NCBI GenBank assembly: GCA_963765105.1
Contig: CAVXUW010000002.1
Location: forward strand, 1 to 64,000
Source of the DNA: CALMEC01 sp963765105
GTDB taxonomy: Bacteria; Actinomycetota; Thermoleophilia; Miltoncostaeales; Miltoncostaeaceae
Reading direction: 5' to 3'
Length of the DNA: 64,000 bases
Part shown: positions 42,714 to 51,232 of the stretch, one piece after another
Numbering within the stretch: the first letter of the stretch is position 1
Layout of the letters: every line of letters begins with the position of its first letter
Translations under genes and position numbers: made by a program
The notes under the pieces: generated by a model
Told to the model about the DNA's origin: nothing
What the model saw: only the letters and a program-made list of their open reading frames with translations
Database searches by the model: none

Positions 42714-43877
42714 TTACTTCCGACCGGTTGCGCCGTCCGAGATGTCGCTGGCGCGGAGCTGAAGGGCCTCCCCAACCGGGGTTCGTCGGCTGCGAACGAC
42801 CTCCAAAGCGCTTTCACCAAGCGATTCCCACACATCCAGCTTCGTCCGCACCCGCTTGATCACCTCGTTGGTGAACTCGTCGGTGTGGGCGTGGCCGCCC
42901 AAGTCCATGGTGCGAACTTCGTCGCCAACCGTCTCGAGCGAGGCTTCATAGATGGCCCGTGACGCGGTGTCCTCCTGCATGTAGCTCAGCACGGCGCCGC
43001 CGGCGAGGATCATGGCGAGGGGATTTGCGACGTTCTTCCCCTTCAGTGTCGGTGCGGTTCCGTGCGGTGCCTCGGCCATGACGACGGTGGGTTTGAAGTC
43101 AGCGTCGATCGCAAAGAGCAGCGATTCGGCACCGGCGATGGAGCCAAACAACTGCAGCACCATGTCGGAGAGGAGGTCGCCGTCGCGGTTGAGCGCCGGA
43201 ACCACCAGGGCGTCGCCCGTGTGGGAGATGAGCATCGCGTAGGTCGCGTCGATCAGCATGGGCTTGTAGGCCACCTCGGGATGGCGCTCGGCGGCGGCGT
43301 CGAGCTCCTCCTTCAACATGCCCTCGTAGACGGGTGAGACGGTCCACTTCGGTCCACCCGTCACGGTGGCGTGCATCTTTTGCGCCTGAAGAAAGGCCAC
43401 CTCGGCCACCGCGCGGCAGGTGCGGCGTGAGATGTGCTCGGTGCGGTAGGCCACCTCGTCATCACCCGAACTCTCGCGGTGCTCCTTGGCGCCGTAGGCA
43501 TCATCAACGGCCATCCGCACCACGGAGATGGGTGCGTGGATCCCGCCGACAGGGCGAACTCCCGACAGACGCCGCCCGGTGCGAATGATCACCTTGCCGT
43601 CGATCCCCTCACGCAAGATGGCGTTGGGGCTGCCCACGTCACCCATGCCCTCAGGAGTGATCGTTGCCGCCTTCAGTCCGAACCCGTGAGTGAGCATCGC
43701 CTGTGCCGCCTCGTGGACCACGGCGTTCTTCGTCGCCCGTCGATTCTCGAGCGAGAGGTCGTAGTGCTCGAACGTCAGGTCCACCCCGGTCACGCTTGAG
43801 TCGAGCACGCGGAGCGCCTCGTCCAGGAGCTCCTGCCCGGTTTCGTCACCGTCCATGACTACAAGTGTTTTTGGCAT
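42714..43877 (-). CDS. Isocitrate/isopropylmalate dehydrogenase-family enzyme
   Basis: A 387-residue beta-decarboxylating dehydrogenase. It begins LVVMDGDETGQELLDEALRV (dinucleotide fold start). The region IRTGRRLSGVRP stands for the substrate arginines, LIDATYAMLI and VPALNRDGDLLSDMVLQLFG form the metal-binding Asp segment, and VMAEAPHGTAPTLKGKNVAN is the NAD-binding loop. Length and the HGTAP loop fit an NAD-dependent isocitrate dehydrogenase rather than the longer NADP type, but isopropylmalate or tartrate dehydrogenase activity cannot be excluded. Monocistronic; AzlD gene is 23 bases upstream on the same strand. Confidence 0.87.
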   Translation of the reverse strand: MPKTLVVMDGDETGQELLDEALRVLDSSVTGVDLTFEHYDLSLENRRATKNAVVHEAAQAMLTHGFGLKAATITPEGMGDVGSPNAILREGIDGKVIIRTGRRLSGVRPVGGIHAPISVVRMAVDDAYGAKEHRESSGDDEVAYRTEHISRRTCRAVAEVAFLQAQKMHATVTGGPKWTVSPVYEGMLKEELDAAAERHPEVAYKPMLIDATYAMLISHTGDALVVPALNRDGDLLSDMVLQLFGSIAGAESLLFAIDADFKPTVVMAEAPHGTAPTLKGKNVANPLAMILAGGAVLSYMQEDTASRAIYEASLETVGDEVRTMDLGGHAHTDEFTNEVIKRVRTKLDVWESLGESALEVVRSRRTPVGEALQLRASDISDGATGRK

Positions 43878-43900
43878 GGCGGCATCCTAGTGTGACCGGG

Positions 43901-44203
43901 TCACGCGATCGCCCGGAGCACGGCGCAGACCACGCCGGCGGCGACGACGATGACGAGGAACGGCGCGCGACGCCAGGCCAGGACGATCGCCACGAGAACT
44001 GCGGGCAGTCGGGCATCGGCAACGAAGCGTTGTCCGTCGGTCACCGAGTTCACCAGGATGAGGGCGGCCAGCATCGGCGCCGCGACGATCGCCAGAAGCG
44101 CATCGAGTCGCACCGGCAGCTCGCGTCCGGCCAGTACCAGCGGGCCCACGACCTTCGTCGCATAGACAGCGGCGGCAAGCCCCAAGATGGCCCACCAACT
44201 CAC
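43901..44203 (-). CDS. azlD: AzlD-family branched-chain amino-acid export subunit
   Basis: A 100-residue membrane protein with about four hydrophobic segments, beginning VSWWAILGLAAAVYATKVVG. It forms the small subunit of the AzlCD amino-acid exporter. The GTG overlaps the AzlC stop as GTGA; a longer frame that starts inside azlC was rejected. The run RLPAVLVAIVLAWRRAPFLV and VVAAGVVCAVLRAIA near the end match the AzlD pattern. Together with AzlC it exports branched-chain amino acids or azaleucine. Confidence 0.88.
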   Translation of the reverse strand: MSWWAILGLAAAVYATKVVGPLVLAGRELPVRLDALLAIVAAPMLAALILVNSVTDGQRFVADARLPAVLVAIVLAWRRAPFLVIVVAAGVVCAVLRAIA

Positions 44204-44889
44204 GCGTTCACCTGGCGCACGATGAGCGGGATCGCGACGCACACGCCGAGAGCCGCGGCGATGATCGGGATTCCCGCGGGGGTAAAGGGAACTAAGGCGG
44301 CGGCGATGATGAGCCCGGCGGCGGCCGCGCGCGGGGCCCCGGGCCGCCGAAGCTGAGGAGCGATGAGGGCGACGAAGGCCGCCGGGAACACCGCGTCGAG
44401 TCCAAACGTCTCAGGGTTGGTGACGGTGGTCGACAGCAGCGCTCCCCCCAGGGTGGAGAGGTTCCAGGCAACGAACAACGTGGCGCCGGTCACGGTGAAG
44501 GCAAAGCGCGCGAGCGTGCGGTCTGTCTGTGCTGCGGCCATGGCGGTTGACTCGTCGATGATCACCTGCGAGCAGAGCAGCCGCTGCCCCAGATGGCGCG
44601 GGAGCACGCGGCTCACCGCGGCCCCGTACGCCACGTGTCGCAGCGACAGCATGATCCCGTTGGCCACAGCCGTGCCGACGGCGCCGCCGGCATCGATGAC
44701 ACTGACCACCGCCAACTGCGATGCGCCGGTGAACACCAGCAAGGACATTGCGCATGCCTGGGCCACCGAGAGCCCCGCGGTCACGGCGAGTGCTCCGAGC
44801 GAAAAGCCGTAGATGGCTGAGGCCACGCTGATCCCGATCGCCGTCCGCGTGATATCCCGCCGTCTATCGGATTCAGTGGGCGCAGGCAT
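44200..44889 (-). CDS. azlC: AzlC-family amino-acid exporter large subunit
   Basis: A 229-residue inner-membrane protein with about five to seven hydrophobic helices. Family marks are YGFSLGALAVTAGLSVAQAC and LVFTGASQLAVVSVI near residues 27-65, and ANGIMLSLRHVAYGAAVS. Exports branched-chain amino acids with AzlD. Two genes overlap by four bases. The 100-base divergent region toward the large membrane hydrolase likely holds promoters for both. No regulator of the Lrp type is nearby. Confidence 0.9.
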   Translation of the reverse strand: MPAPTESDRRRDITRTAIGISVASAIYGFSLGALAVTAGLSVAQACAMSLLVFTGASQLAVVSVIDAGGAVGTAVANGIMLSLRHVAYGAAVSRVLPRHLGQRLLCSQVIIDESTAMAAAQTDRTLARFAFTVTGATLFVAWNLSTLGGALLSTTVTNPETFGLDAVFPAAFVALIAPQLRRPGAPRAAAAGLIIAAALVPFTPAGIPIIAAALGVCVAIPLIVRQVNA

Positions 44890-44991
44890 CGGCGGTGGAC
44901 GCTATCGCCTGTCGAATCACGATGGCCCGGTTGTCGAGGTGCTGGTGGACGACTAGGCTCACTTGTGATCGCGACTTTCCCTGGAGAGAAA

Positions 44992-47463
44992 ATGTCGGGC
45001 GGATCGCACACGGATGAGAAGGCCCCGGACGTTGCTGTCATCGTGGTCTCCGGCGTCGGGGATGACGCACCTGGCAGTGGTCGCGACGGAGTCATCGAGG
45101 CGCTCACCAGTGACCCCGGGCGGCGGTGGTCGCGCTCGGGCACACCCGGCAAGATCACCCTCGTCGCGTCGGCCGACACCGGCGACTCCGACGGCGCTGC
45201 GCTTCACACGGGTTTGGGAGCCCCGAACCTACGTCGCCCGTTCGGCGTTCCCGTAGCGGACCTCGATGGTCCCGCGGGCAGCACCGTCCGCGTCTACGAA
45301 ATGTTCTGGGCCGATCTCTCACGAGCGCAGGGCTCGCTGCAGCGTCTCTTCTATCTCCTGTTTGCCATCACCTTCCAGGTGTCGACACTGGGGCGTGAAG
45401 CCCTCGCCGGTTTGCCCGAGGTGGACGACCGTCGAACTCAGCGCATCCGGCTCTGGCTGGGACGGACCCTCACCGCCGGCTCGTACTGGCTCGTCTATGT
45501 ACTTACGCCACTCGTCGTTGCGATGATCGCCCTCGCCACTATTGTCAACCTCCTTTTGCTGGTGAACGGCAACCGCATCACCAGCTGGGCACTCCTCATC
45601 CTGATGGGCCTTGCTGCGGTGGGCGCGAGTTGGTGGATTGCCGAGCGCATCTACCGGGGCGGCTGGACGTTCGATCGCCCGGAGGCGCCGTGGGCCCTCA
45701 CCCCGGCATCGGCCAGCCCGTGGCCGGGGCGTGCGGTGATCGGCCTCGGTGTCGGGCTGACGGCCGCCGCGTTTTGGCTCGGCCTCGCCGACCACAAGGA
45801 ATTTCCCCTTCAGCTCACCTACCTTTTGCTGGTCGCGACGGTGGCTGCGGCAGTCGCCGTCGCATCGGCGGTTCGGGCCCCCGTGGACGATCCTCAGCAA
45901 GTGCACGCTGTGCGTCGTCGTGTGCGACGCATCATCTGCGCGGCGTTTGTGGCGGTTCCCGCAGGGGCCGTTCTCCTGGCCGCGTCGTTGGGCTCGTTGC
46001 CGGGCAACCCAGATATCGGCACCACCGATGCGGCCGGTGGCGGGGTCGCCGCTCGTGCGGCCACCGCCCTCACGATGATCGCCTTCGGTGCCTTTCGCTT
46101 CGCCTGGATCGTCCTGCTGCTCATCACGCTGGCCTGCGCCGTCCTCGCGGTCATGTTGCGCTTTCGGCCGGCGGGCTCTGGCGACGAACACCGTCGTGTG
46201 AGCGCCACGGTGATGTTGTCGCTCATGCTCGGCCCGCTGCTTTTTGCCATCGGCGCGGCCACCGCTTTTCTCGTCTTTGCGGCACTCTCACGTTTCTTCC
46301 CCGACTACGCGAAATCGTGGCCGGGCAACTATCGGCCTCGTGAGCTGGGCGAGACGCTCCTTCGGCCGCTCGGTGAGGGGAGTTCGCGTTTGGGCGACAC
46401 AACGGCCTGGGGATATGAGGTCGTGCGCGGAACCATCCAGCCGGTTGGCGTTGGTCTCGTCGTGGTCGCCGCGGCGCTCGCCGCCATCGTGTTCTTCTTC
46501 CGTCGGTACCTCCGGACGTTTCGTGCACGCAACCACTACGCCTCTGCGGCCGACATCTCCGTCGAGCAGGGCAATAGCTTCACAACGGCGTTCATGCGTG
46601 TGGGAAGCGACGGCATGGTCTGTGGCGTCTACCTCGTCATGGTGATCCTTGCCGTGGTCGCGGCGACGGTCTTCTGGACCGTTCCGGCGAACGGCGTGCA
46701 AGACCTCGGACGTGCGTTCTCCAAGATCGCGGTGCCGTTGGCGTACGGTCTCGCGGTGCTTGCCATCGCCGGGATTGGCTTACGCAATGTTGGCATCGTG
46801 GGACGCCTCGGCGGTGGGTTCACCACCAACCTGGGCCGCGCCCTGGATTTGGTCTACGACATCACCACCTACCTGCGGGCGGCGAACCCGGCCATCGTCC
46901 CGCCACGGGTTCAGATGGTGGCCCGTTACCGCGCGGTCCTGCGGCAGGTTGCCGCCGATAGCCCGAAGCATGTGGTCGTGATGGCGCATAGCCAGGGCAC
47001 GATTCTCACCTTGGCGACACTGCTGGGTGATACACAGCGCTCACCGAGGTTTGGCCCTCCGGGCCCGGCGGAACTGCCGGGGGCGCCCCTCACCTTCCTG
47101 AGCTATGGATCGCCGGTGACGCAGACCTACGAGCAACGCTTCCCCACCCGCTTCCGGGTGTGGACCGATCCGGCGACGTTGGTGGGGTCTCCAATCACCC
47201 GCTGGCTCAACGTGTTTCGCGCAGGTGACTACATCGGTCGTGCCGTTGGTGAGCACGACAGCTACGACCCCGCGCTCACCACCTCTGGGGCGCAGCGGCA
47301 AGAACGCTGTCTCGGCCCGGGCCATCACACCGGCTACTTAAGCGACGAGCGGTGGCGTCGGGTGGCCCGTCACGTTGTGGCGGCCCCCCACACCGCGCAA
47401 CTCGTCGATGTTGCGCTTGACGACCTCACTGTCGTTGGCCGCGACGAGGCGCCGTCAGCCTGA
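44992..47463 (+). CDS. Large polytopic membrane protein with split alpha/beta-hydrolase domain
   Basis: An 823-residue protein of unknown function. The first 110 residues contain a hydrolase-like strand VAVIVVSGVGDDAPGSGRDG and VYEMFWADLSRAQGS. Then about ten to twelve transmembrane helices occupy residues 120-650. The C-terminal cytoplasmic part has the nucleophile elbow VVVMAHSQGTIL (Ser 667), then FLSYGSPVTQTYEQRF, RAGDYIGR and EHDSYDPAL as possible acid and histidine sites. So a lipase-like alpha/beta hydrolase appears to be interrupted by a large membrane insert. The ATG at 44992 has GGAGAG upstream; a GTG nine codons earlier is possible. Membrane lipid hydrolysis is a guess. Confidence 0.75.
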   Translation: MSGGSHTDEKAPDVAVIVVSGVGDDAPGSGRDGVIEALTSDPGRRWSRSGTPGKITLVASADTGDSDGAALHTGLGAPNLRRPFGVPVADLDGPAGSTVRVYEMFWADLSRAQGSLQRLFYLLFAITFQVSTLGREALAGLPEVDDRRTQRIRLWLGRTLTAGSYWLVYVLTPLVVAMIALATIVNLLLLVNGNRITSWALLILMGLAAVGASWWIAERIYRGGWTFDRPEAPWALTPASASPWPGRAVIGLGVGLTAAAFWLGLADHKEFPLQLTYLLLVATVAAAVAVASAVRAPVDDPQQVHAVRRRVRRIICAAFVAVPAGAVLLAASLGSLPGNPDIGTTDAAGGGVAARAATALTMIAFGAFRFAWIVLLLITLACAVLAVMLRFRPAGSGDEHRRVSATVMLSLMLGPLLFAIGAATAFLVFAALSRFFPDYAKSWPGNYRPRELGETLLRPLGEGSSRLGDTTAWGYEVVRGTIQPVGVGLVVVAAALAAIVFFFRRYLRTFRARNHYASAADISVEQGNSFTTAFMRVGSDGMVCGVYLVMVILAVVAATVFWTVPANGVQDLGRAFSKIAVPLAYGLAVLAIAGIGLRNVGIVGRLGGGFTTNLGRALDLVYDITTYLRAANPAIVPPRVQMVARYRAVLRQVAADSPKHVVVMAHSQGTILTLATLLGDTQRSPRFGPPGPAELPGAPLTFLSYGSPVTQTYEQRFPTRFRVWTDPATLVGSPITRWLNVFRAGDYIGRAVGEHDSYDPALTTSGAQRQERCLGPGHHTGYLSDERWRRVARHVVAAPHTAQLVDVALDDLTVVGRDEAPSA

Positions 47464-48196
47464 CGGGCGATGGGCCACGAAGATTTCGCGGCCCCGGCGG
47501 TCTTTGTCGGTCGTTTCGGTGACGATGAGCGGAGAGAGCCCTGCGTCGGTGAGCACGTCCAACCACGTCTCGCGGTGAAAGAGGCCGGTGCGGTGGGTCT
47601 CGTGACGGGTTCGCACACCCCCCATCGGCGTTACGCAGCACGAACAGATATTCGGTCTGTATCCAGGTGTCGAAGGGGTTGGGGTCCCAGGTCCATTCGA
47701 GGTAGCGGGCGCCGCGTCCGTCGGCCGCGTCGGCTCCGCCGTGTTCGGTGCTCGGCGCGAACGTGTCGGCCAGATCGTCCGGCATGAGCACCGCAACCCC
47801 GCTCGGCATGAGGTGCGCGACCGCCGTCGCCACCGCCGCACAAAGATCGTCGAGGCTCGTCATGTCGTCGATGGCGTCGTGGACAAAGACGGCATCGAAG
47901 GTCCGACCCAGCCGCACCGAACGCATGTCGCCTTCCTGGTGAGCGCACCCCGGGTTCAGCGTATGCGACACCGCGAGCATCGCCGGTGAGAGGTCGACGA
48001 GGGTCATGGCGAAGCGCTGCGCAAGGTAGTGCGCACTGTGGCCGCCGCCGCTCCCGAGCTCCAGAACCTCACGCACCGGGATCTCCGCCGAGGCCAAAAG
48101 ATCTGCAGCCATGGTTGCCTCCCCAGCGTCGTCCTCCACCGGCGAGATGAGCGGCCACCACTCGGCCAGCTCACCGTAGAGGACGTGCGCGGCCAC
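47455..48196 (-). CDS. Class I SAM-dependent methyltransferase, frame broken once
   Basis: A methyltransferase of about 246 residues. The SAM-binding motif I VLELGSGGGHSAHYLAQRF is at about residues 41-59, motif II/post-I is MTLVDLSPAML, and FDAVFVHDAIDDM is motif IV. The C-terminal quarter (HRTGLFHRETWLDVLTDAGL, ending VAHRPSG) is in another frame; the run of six C at 47618-47623 must be five to join them. A small-molecule methyltransferase; substrate unknown. Overlaps the convergent hydrolase gene by nine bases. GTG start at 48196; a later start may be real because the first residues are not part of the fold. Confidence 0.85.
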
Positions 48197-48255
48197 CGCC
48201 GAGACGCTACCGCTTCGGTGGGCCGTTCCCCCGAATGTCGACTAACATAGCGGCC

Positions 48256-49239
48256 ATGACGACGGCTCCCTCATCCGGGCTTGTCGCTGAGGGTCTGACC
48301 AAGCGCTACGGCGAAACGGTCGCGCTTGACGATGCCTCATTCACCGTCCCGCGCGGCACCGTGTGCGGTCTGCTGGGGCCGAACGGCGCGGGCAAGACCA
48401 CGGCCGTGCGCATCCTCACCACACTGGCGACGGCCGATTGGGGGCGCGCCGAGGTCGCGGGCATCGACGTTGCTGCGGAGCCGAAGCGGGTGCGTCAGCT
48501 GATCGGTCTTGCCGCCCAGGACGCCACGGTCGATCAGTTGCTCACCGGGCGCGAGAACCTCGCCATGATCGGTGAGCTTCACCATCTCGGCGGCCGCGTC
48601 GCCCGCGCGCGAGCCTCCGAGCTCCTGGAGCAGTTCGACCTGGTCGATGCTGCCGATCGATTGGCCAAGACGTACTCCGGCGGGATGCGGCGACGGCTCG
48701 ACTTGGCCGCCACGCTGGTCAGTCGGCCGGAGGTACTGTTCCTCGACGAGCCCACAACCGGGCTCGACCCGCGGGCGCGAAACGAGTTGTGGGACGTGCT
48801 CGACACACTGGTGGGGGAGGGCACGACCATTCTTCTCACCACCCAGTACCTGGAGGAGGCCGACCGGCTTGCCGACGACATCGTGGTCATCGACCACGGT
48901 CGTGTCATCGCCCACGGTGATTCGCGTCAGCTGAAGCAGCAGGTGGGTGGCGCGCAGGTGTTCGTGTGCGTGGTCGATCCGTCACGGCTCGGCGAGGCGG
49001 CCGGGCTGGTGGAGCGCATTACCCGCCACGCACCCACGATCGACGCGTCGGCGCGCCTTGCGTCGGCCCCCACGGATTCGGGGCCGCGTGCCGTGTCGCA
49101 ACTGGCCGACGCGTTGGCGCAGTCGGGTATCGAGGTTGATGACGTGGGTCTTCGCCAACCGACCCTCGACGATGTGTTTTTGACCCTGACGGGCGCTGCC
49201 CCGGTAGATGAGACCGAGAGCGAAGGAGCGTCCGCATGA
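48256..49239 (+). CDS. ABC exporter ATP-binding protein (DrrA-like)
   Basis: A 327-residue ATPase of the daunorubicin-resistance group. Walker A GPNGAGKTT is near residue 38, signature TYSGGMRRRLDLAA, Walker B VLFLDEPTTGLDP, H-loop LTTQYLEEA (Gln-containing), and a C-terminal extension of about 90 residues ending LRQPTLDDVFLTLTG, the DrrA hallmark. A TAACAT hexamer (48243-48248) ends seven bases before the ATG at 48256, fitting a leaderless promoter. Energises the permease encoded next (ATGA overlap). Exports lipid or drug; substrate unknown. Confidence 0.92.
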   Translation: MTTAPSSGLVAEGLTKRYGETVALDDASFTVPRGTVCGLLGPNGAGKTTAVRILTTLATADWGRAEVAGIDVAAEPKRVRQLIGLAAQDATVDQLLTGRENLAMIGELHHLGGRVARARASELLEQFDLVDAADRLAKTYSGGMRRRLDLAATLVSRPEVLFLDEPTTGLDPRARNELWDVLDTLVGEGTTILLTTQYLEEADRLADDIVVIDHGRVIAHGDSRQLKQQVGGAQVFVCVVDPSRLGEAAGLVERITRHAPTIDASARLASAPTDSGPRAVSQLADALAQSGIEVDDVGLRQPTLDDVFLTLTGAAPVDETESEGASA

Positions 49240-50066
49240 GTACCGCCGTTCCCGATGTCTCCGCCCGTCACGGCAGCTTCTTCGGCGACGCTTGGGTGAT
49301 CGCGAAGCGCATGCTGCGCCACATCCGCCGCCAGCCCGAGAACCTGGCCGACGTCACCATCCAGCCCATCATGTTCGTCCTGCTGTTCGCCTACGTCTTC
49401 GGCGGCGCAATCAACGTGGCGGGCCCTGGCGGGTACAAGGAGTTCCTCATGGGGGGAATCTTCGCCCAGACCATCGTGTTCGGGGCTTTCGGCGTTGCCA
49501 TCGCCTTGGCCTACGACCGACAGAACGGCGCCATTGACCGCTTCCGCTCGTTGCCGCTCGCTCGCGGGTCGGTGCTCGCGGGACACGCCATCGCCAGCCT
49601 CATGCGTGGCATGTTGCCGATCGTGCTGATGTCGCTCTGCGGGCTCCTCGTGGGGTGGCGCATTCGCAACGGGATCGTCGACGCCCTCGCCGGATACGCC
49701 CTGATGATCGCGTTCTCGTTCGCCATCATCTGGTTAGGGGTGTTGTTGGGAAGTCTTCTCCCGTCGCCCGAGGCGGTGCAGGGCATCGCCTTCATCATCA
49801 TCTTCCCGGTCACGTTCATCGCCAGTACCTTCGTGCCGGTCGGGACCCTGCCCGGAGTGCTCAAGACCGTCGCCGAATGGAACCCGGTCACCGCCGTCTC
49901 CGAAGCCCTGCGTGTGCTGTTCGGCAACCCCACCGGCGAATACGGCGCCGATCCCCCGTGGCCGCTCGACCACCCGGTGGCGTACAGCTTCCTCTGGGTC
50001 GGCATCATCATCGCCGTTTGCGCGCCGCTGGCCATACGGAGCTACCAGCGCAGCATCACGCGCTAG
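49236..50066 (+). CDS. ABC-2-type exporter permease (DrrB-like)
   Basis: A 276-residue permease of the ABC-2 family with about six transmembrane helices. It begins HGSFFGDAWVIAKRMLRHIR, has QPIMFVLLFAYVFGGAINV, and the motif AYDRQNGAIDRFRSLPLAR, then AFIIIFPVTFIASTFVPVGT and WNPVTAVSEALRVLFGNP, classic for DrrB. Co-translated with the ATPase (ATGA). Together they form a two-component exporter for drug-like or lipid-like molecules. No TetR-type regulator lies next to it. Confidence 0.92.
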   Translation: MSTAVPDVSARHGSFFGDAWVIAKRMLRHIRRQPENLADVTIQPIMFVLLFAYVFGGAINVAGPGGYKEFLMGGIFAQTIVFGAFGVAIALAYDRQNGAIDRFRSLPLARGSVLAGHAIASLMRGMLPIVLMSLCGLLVGWRIRNGIVDALAGYALMIAFSFAIIWLGVLLGSLLPSPEAVQGIAFIIIFPVTFIASTFVPVGTLPGVLKTVAEWNPVTAVSEALRVLFGNPTGEYGADPPWPLDHPVAYSFLWVGIIIAVCAPLAIRSYQRSITR

Positions 50067-50129
50067 AGGGCACCACGCGCGTTTAAGCCAGAACCCGTTT
50101 TCTGCTATCCTCGTTGGAGGCGCCCATCG

Positions 50130-50250
50130 GCGTCATCCGAAGGGGAGTATCCCCACGCGTATCGTCGTCACCCCGGGCGTACCCTGTCCCGGCGATGCGG
50201 ACCCACCGGTTGGGAGAGACCTTCGGCTGATCATCAATCAGCCGGGAGGT
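50130..50250 (+). promoter_or_regulatory. yybP-ykoY-type (Mn2+) riboswitch leader of terC
   Basis: The leader of the TerC gene holds GGGGAGTATCCCC and, 60 bases on, TTGGGAGAGACC, sequences typical of the yybP-ykoY aptamer. Its closing helix is visible: CCGAAGG (50137-50143) pairs with CCTTCGG (50220-50226). The last three bases of that strand also start a second hairpin, CGGCTGA and TCAGCCG (50224-50244), whose extension pairs around the Shine-Dalgarno GGGAGG at 50244-50249. The two structures exclude each other, so ligand binding (Mn2+ in known members) should free the ribosome site and turn terC on. Family assignment is from memory of motifs. Confidence 0.75.
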
Positions 50251-50257
50251 TGCCGCC

Positions 50258-51232
50258 ATGGGGACGACTGTAGGAACGTGGGCCATTCTTGCCGCTGCGG
50301 TCGCAGCGATGCTTGCATTCGACCTGTTCTTTTTTGGTCGCGGATCCAGCACCATCAGCTTCCGCACCGCGGCCATCTGGAGCGTCGTGTGGACCGTGGT
50401 CGGGATCGCCTTCGTCGGCGTCGTCGCGGCCCTGCGTAGCGGGGATGCGGCCGGCGAGTACCTCGCCGGCTACGTCATCGAGAAGAGCCTGTCCATCGAC
50501 AACCTCTTCGTCTTCGCGTTGATCTTCAGCTACTTCGCAGTCCCGCTCACCGCCCAGCGGCGCGTCATCTTCTGGGGCATCGTCGGCGCCATCCTCTTGC
50601 GCGGCATATTCATCTTCGTCGGTGATGCTCTGCTCGACGCGTTCCACTGGATGATCTACGTCTTCGGTGCGTTCCTCGTTCTCACCGCAGTCCGCATGCT
50701 GCGTCACAGTGACGTGGAGATTCACCCGGAGAAGAACCCGGCGCTGCGTCTCTTGCGGCGGGTGATACCCGTGAGCCCGGACTACCACGGAGACGACTTC
50801 TTCATCCGGGATGCGGGTCGGCGCGTGGCGACGCCACTGGTTGCGGCGTTCGTCCTCGTCGCCACGTTTGACGTGGTGTTCGCGGTCGACTCCATCCCGG
50901 CTATCTTCGCCGTGACCGACGACACGTTTGTGGTGTACGCCGCCAACGCCATGTCGTTGCTCGGCCTCACCTCGCTCTACTTCCTTCTTGCGGGAATGAT
51001 CGAACGTTTCCGCTACCTCAGCGTGGGGCTGGCCGTCGTACTTGCGTTCGTGGGAACGAAGATGCTTCTCGCCGACGTGTACAAGATCCCCATCGTGATC
51101 TCCCTTGGCGTGATCATCGGCGTGTTGGCGATCGCGATCGGGGCAAGCTTGTTGACGACGCGTGCTCTCGACGACGATGGTGGGGAGGTGTCGGCCACCT
51201 CAGACGATGTGCACCGCGAGCCCGTTGGTTGA
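50258..51232 (+). CDS. TerC/Alx-family membrane protein
   Basis: A 324-residue integral membrane protein with about nine helices. Family marks are IEKSLSIDNLFVFALIFSYF and FVLVATFDVVFAVDSIPAIF, each with the acidic SIDN/AVDSIPA residues thought to bind metal, and TDDTFVVYAANAMSLLGL. TerC/Alx proteins export manganese or protect metalation of secreted enzymes. A yybP-ykoY riboswitch in its leader supports Mn2+ export. The last 33 bases overlap the convergent glucosidase gene. ATG has GGGAGG eight bases before. No frameshift. Confidence 0.93.
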   Translation: MGTTVGTWAILAAAVAAMLAFDLFFFGRGSSTISFRTAAIWSVVWTVVGIAFVGVVAALRSGDAAGEYLAGYVIEKSLSIDNLFVFALIFSYFAVPLTAQRRVIFWGIVGAILLRGIFIFVGDALLDAFHWMIYVFGAFLVLTAVRMLRHSDVEIHPEKNPALRLLRRVIPVSPDYHGDDFFIRDAGRRVATPLVAAFVLVATFDVVFAVDSIPAIFAVTDDTFVVYAANAMSLLGLTSLYFLLAGMIERFRYLSVGLAVVLAFVGTKMLLADVYKIPIVISLGVIIGVLAIAIGASLLTTRALDDDGGEVSATSDDVHREPVG

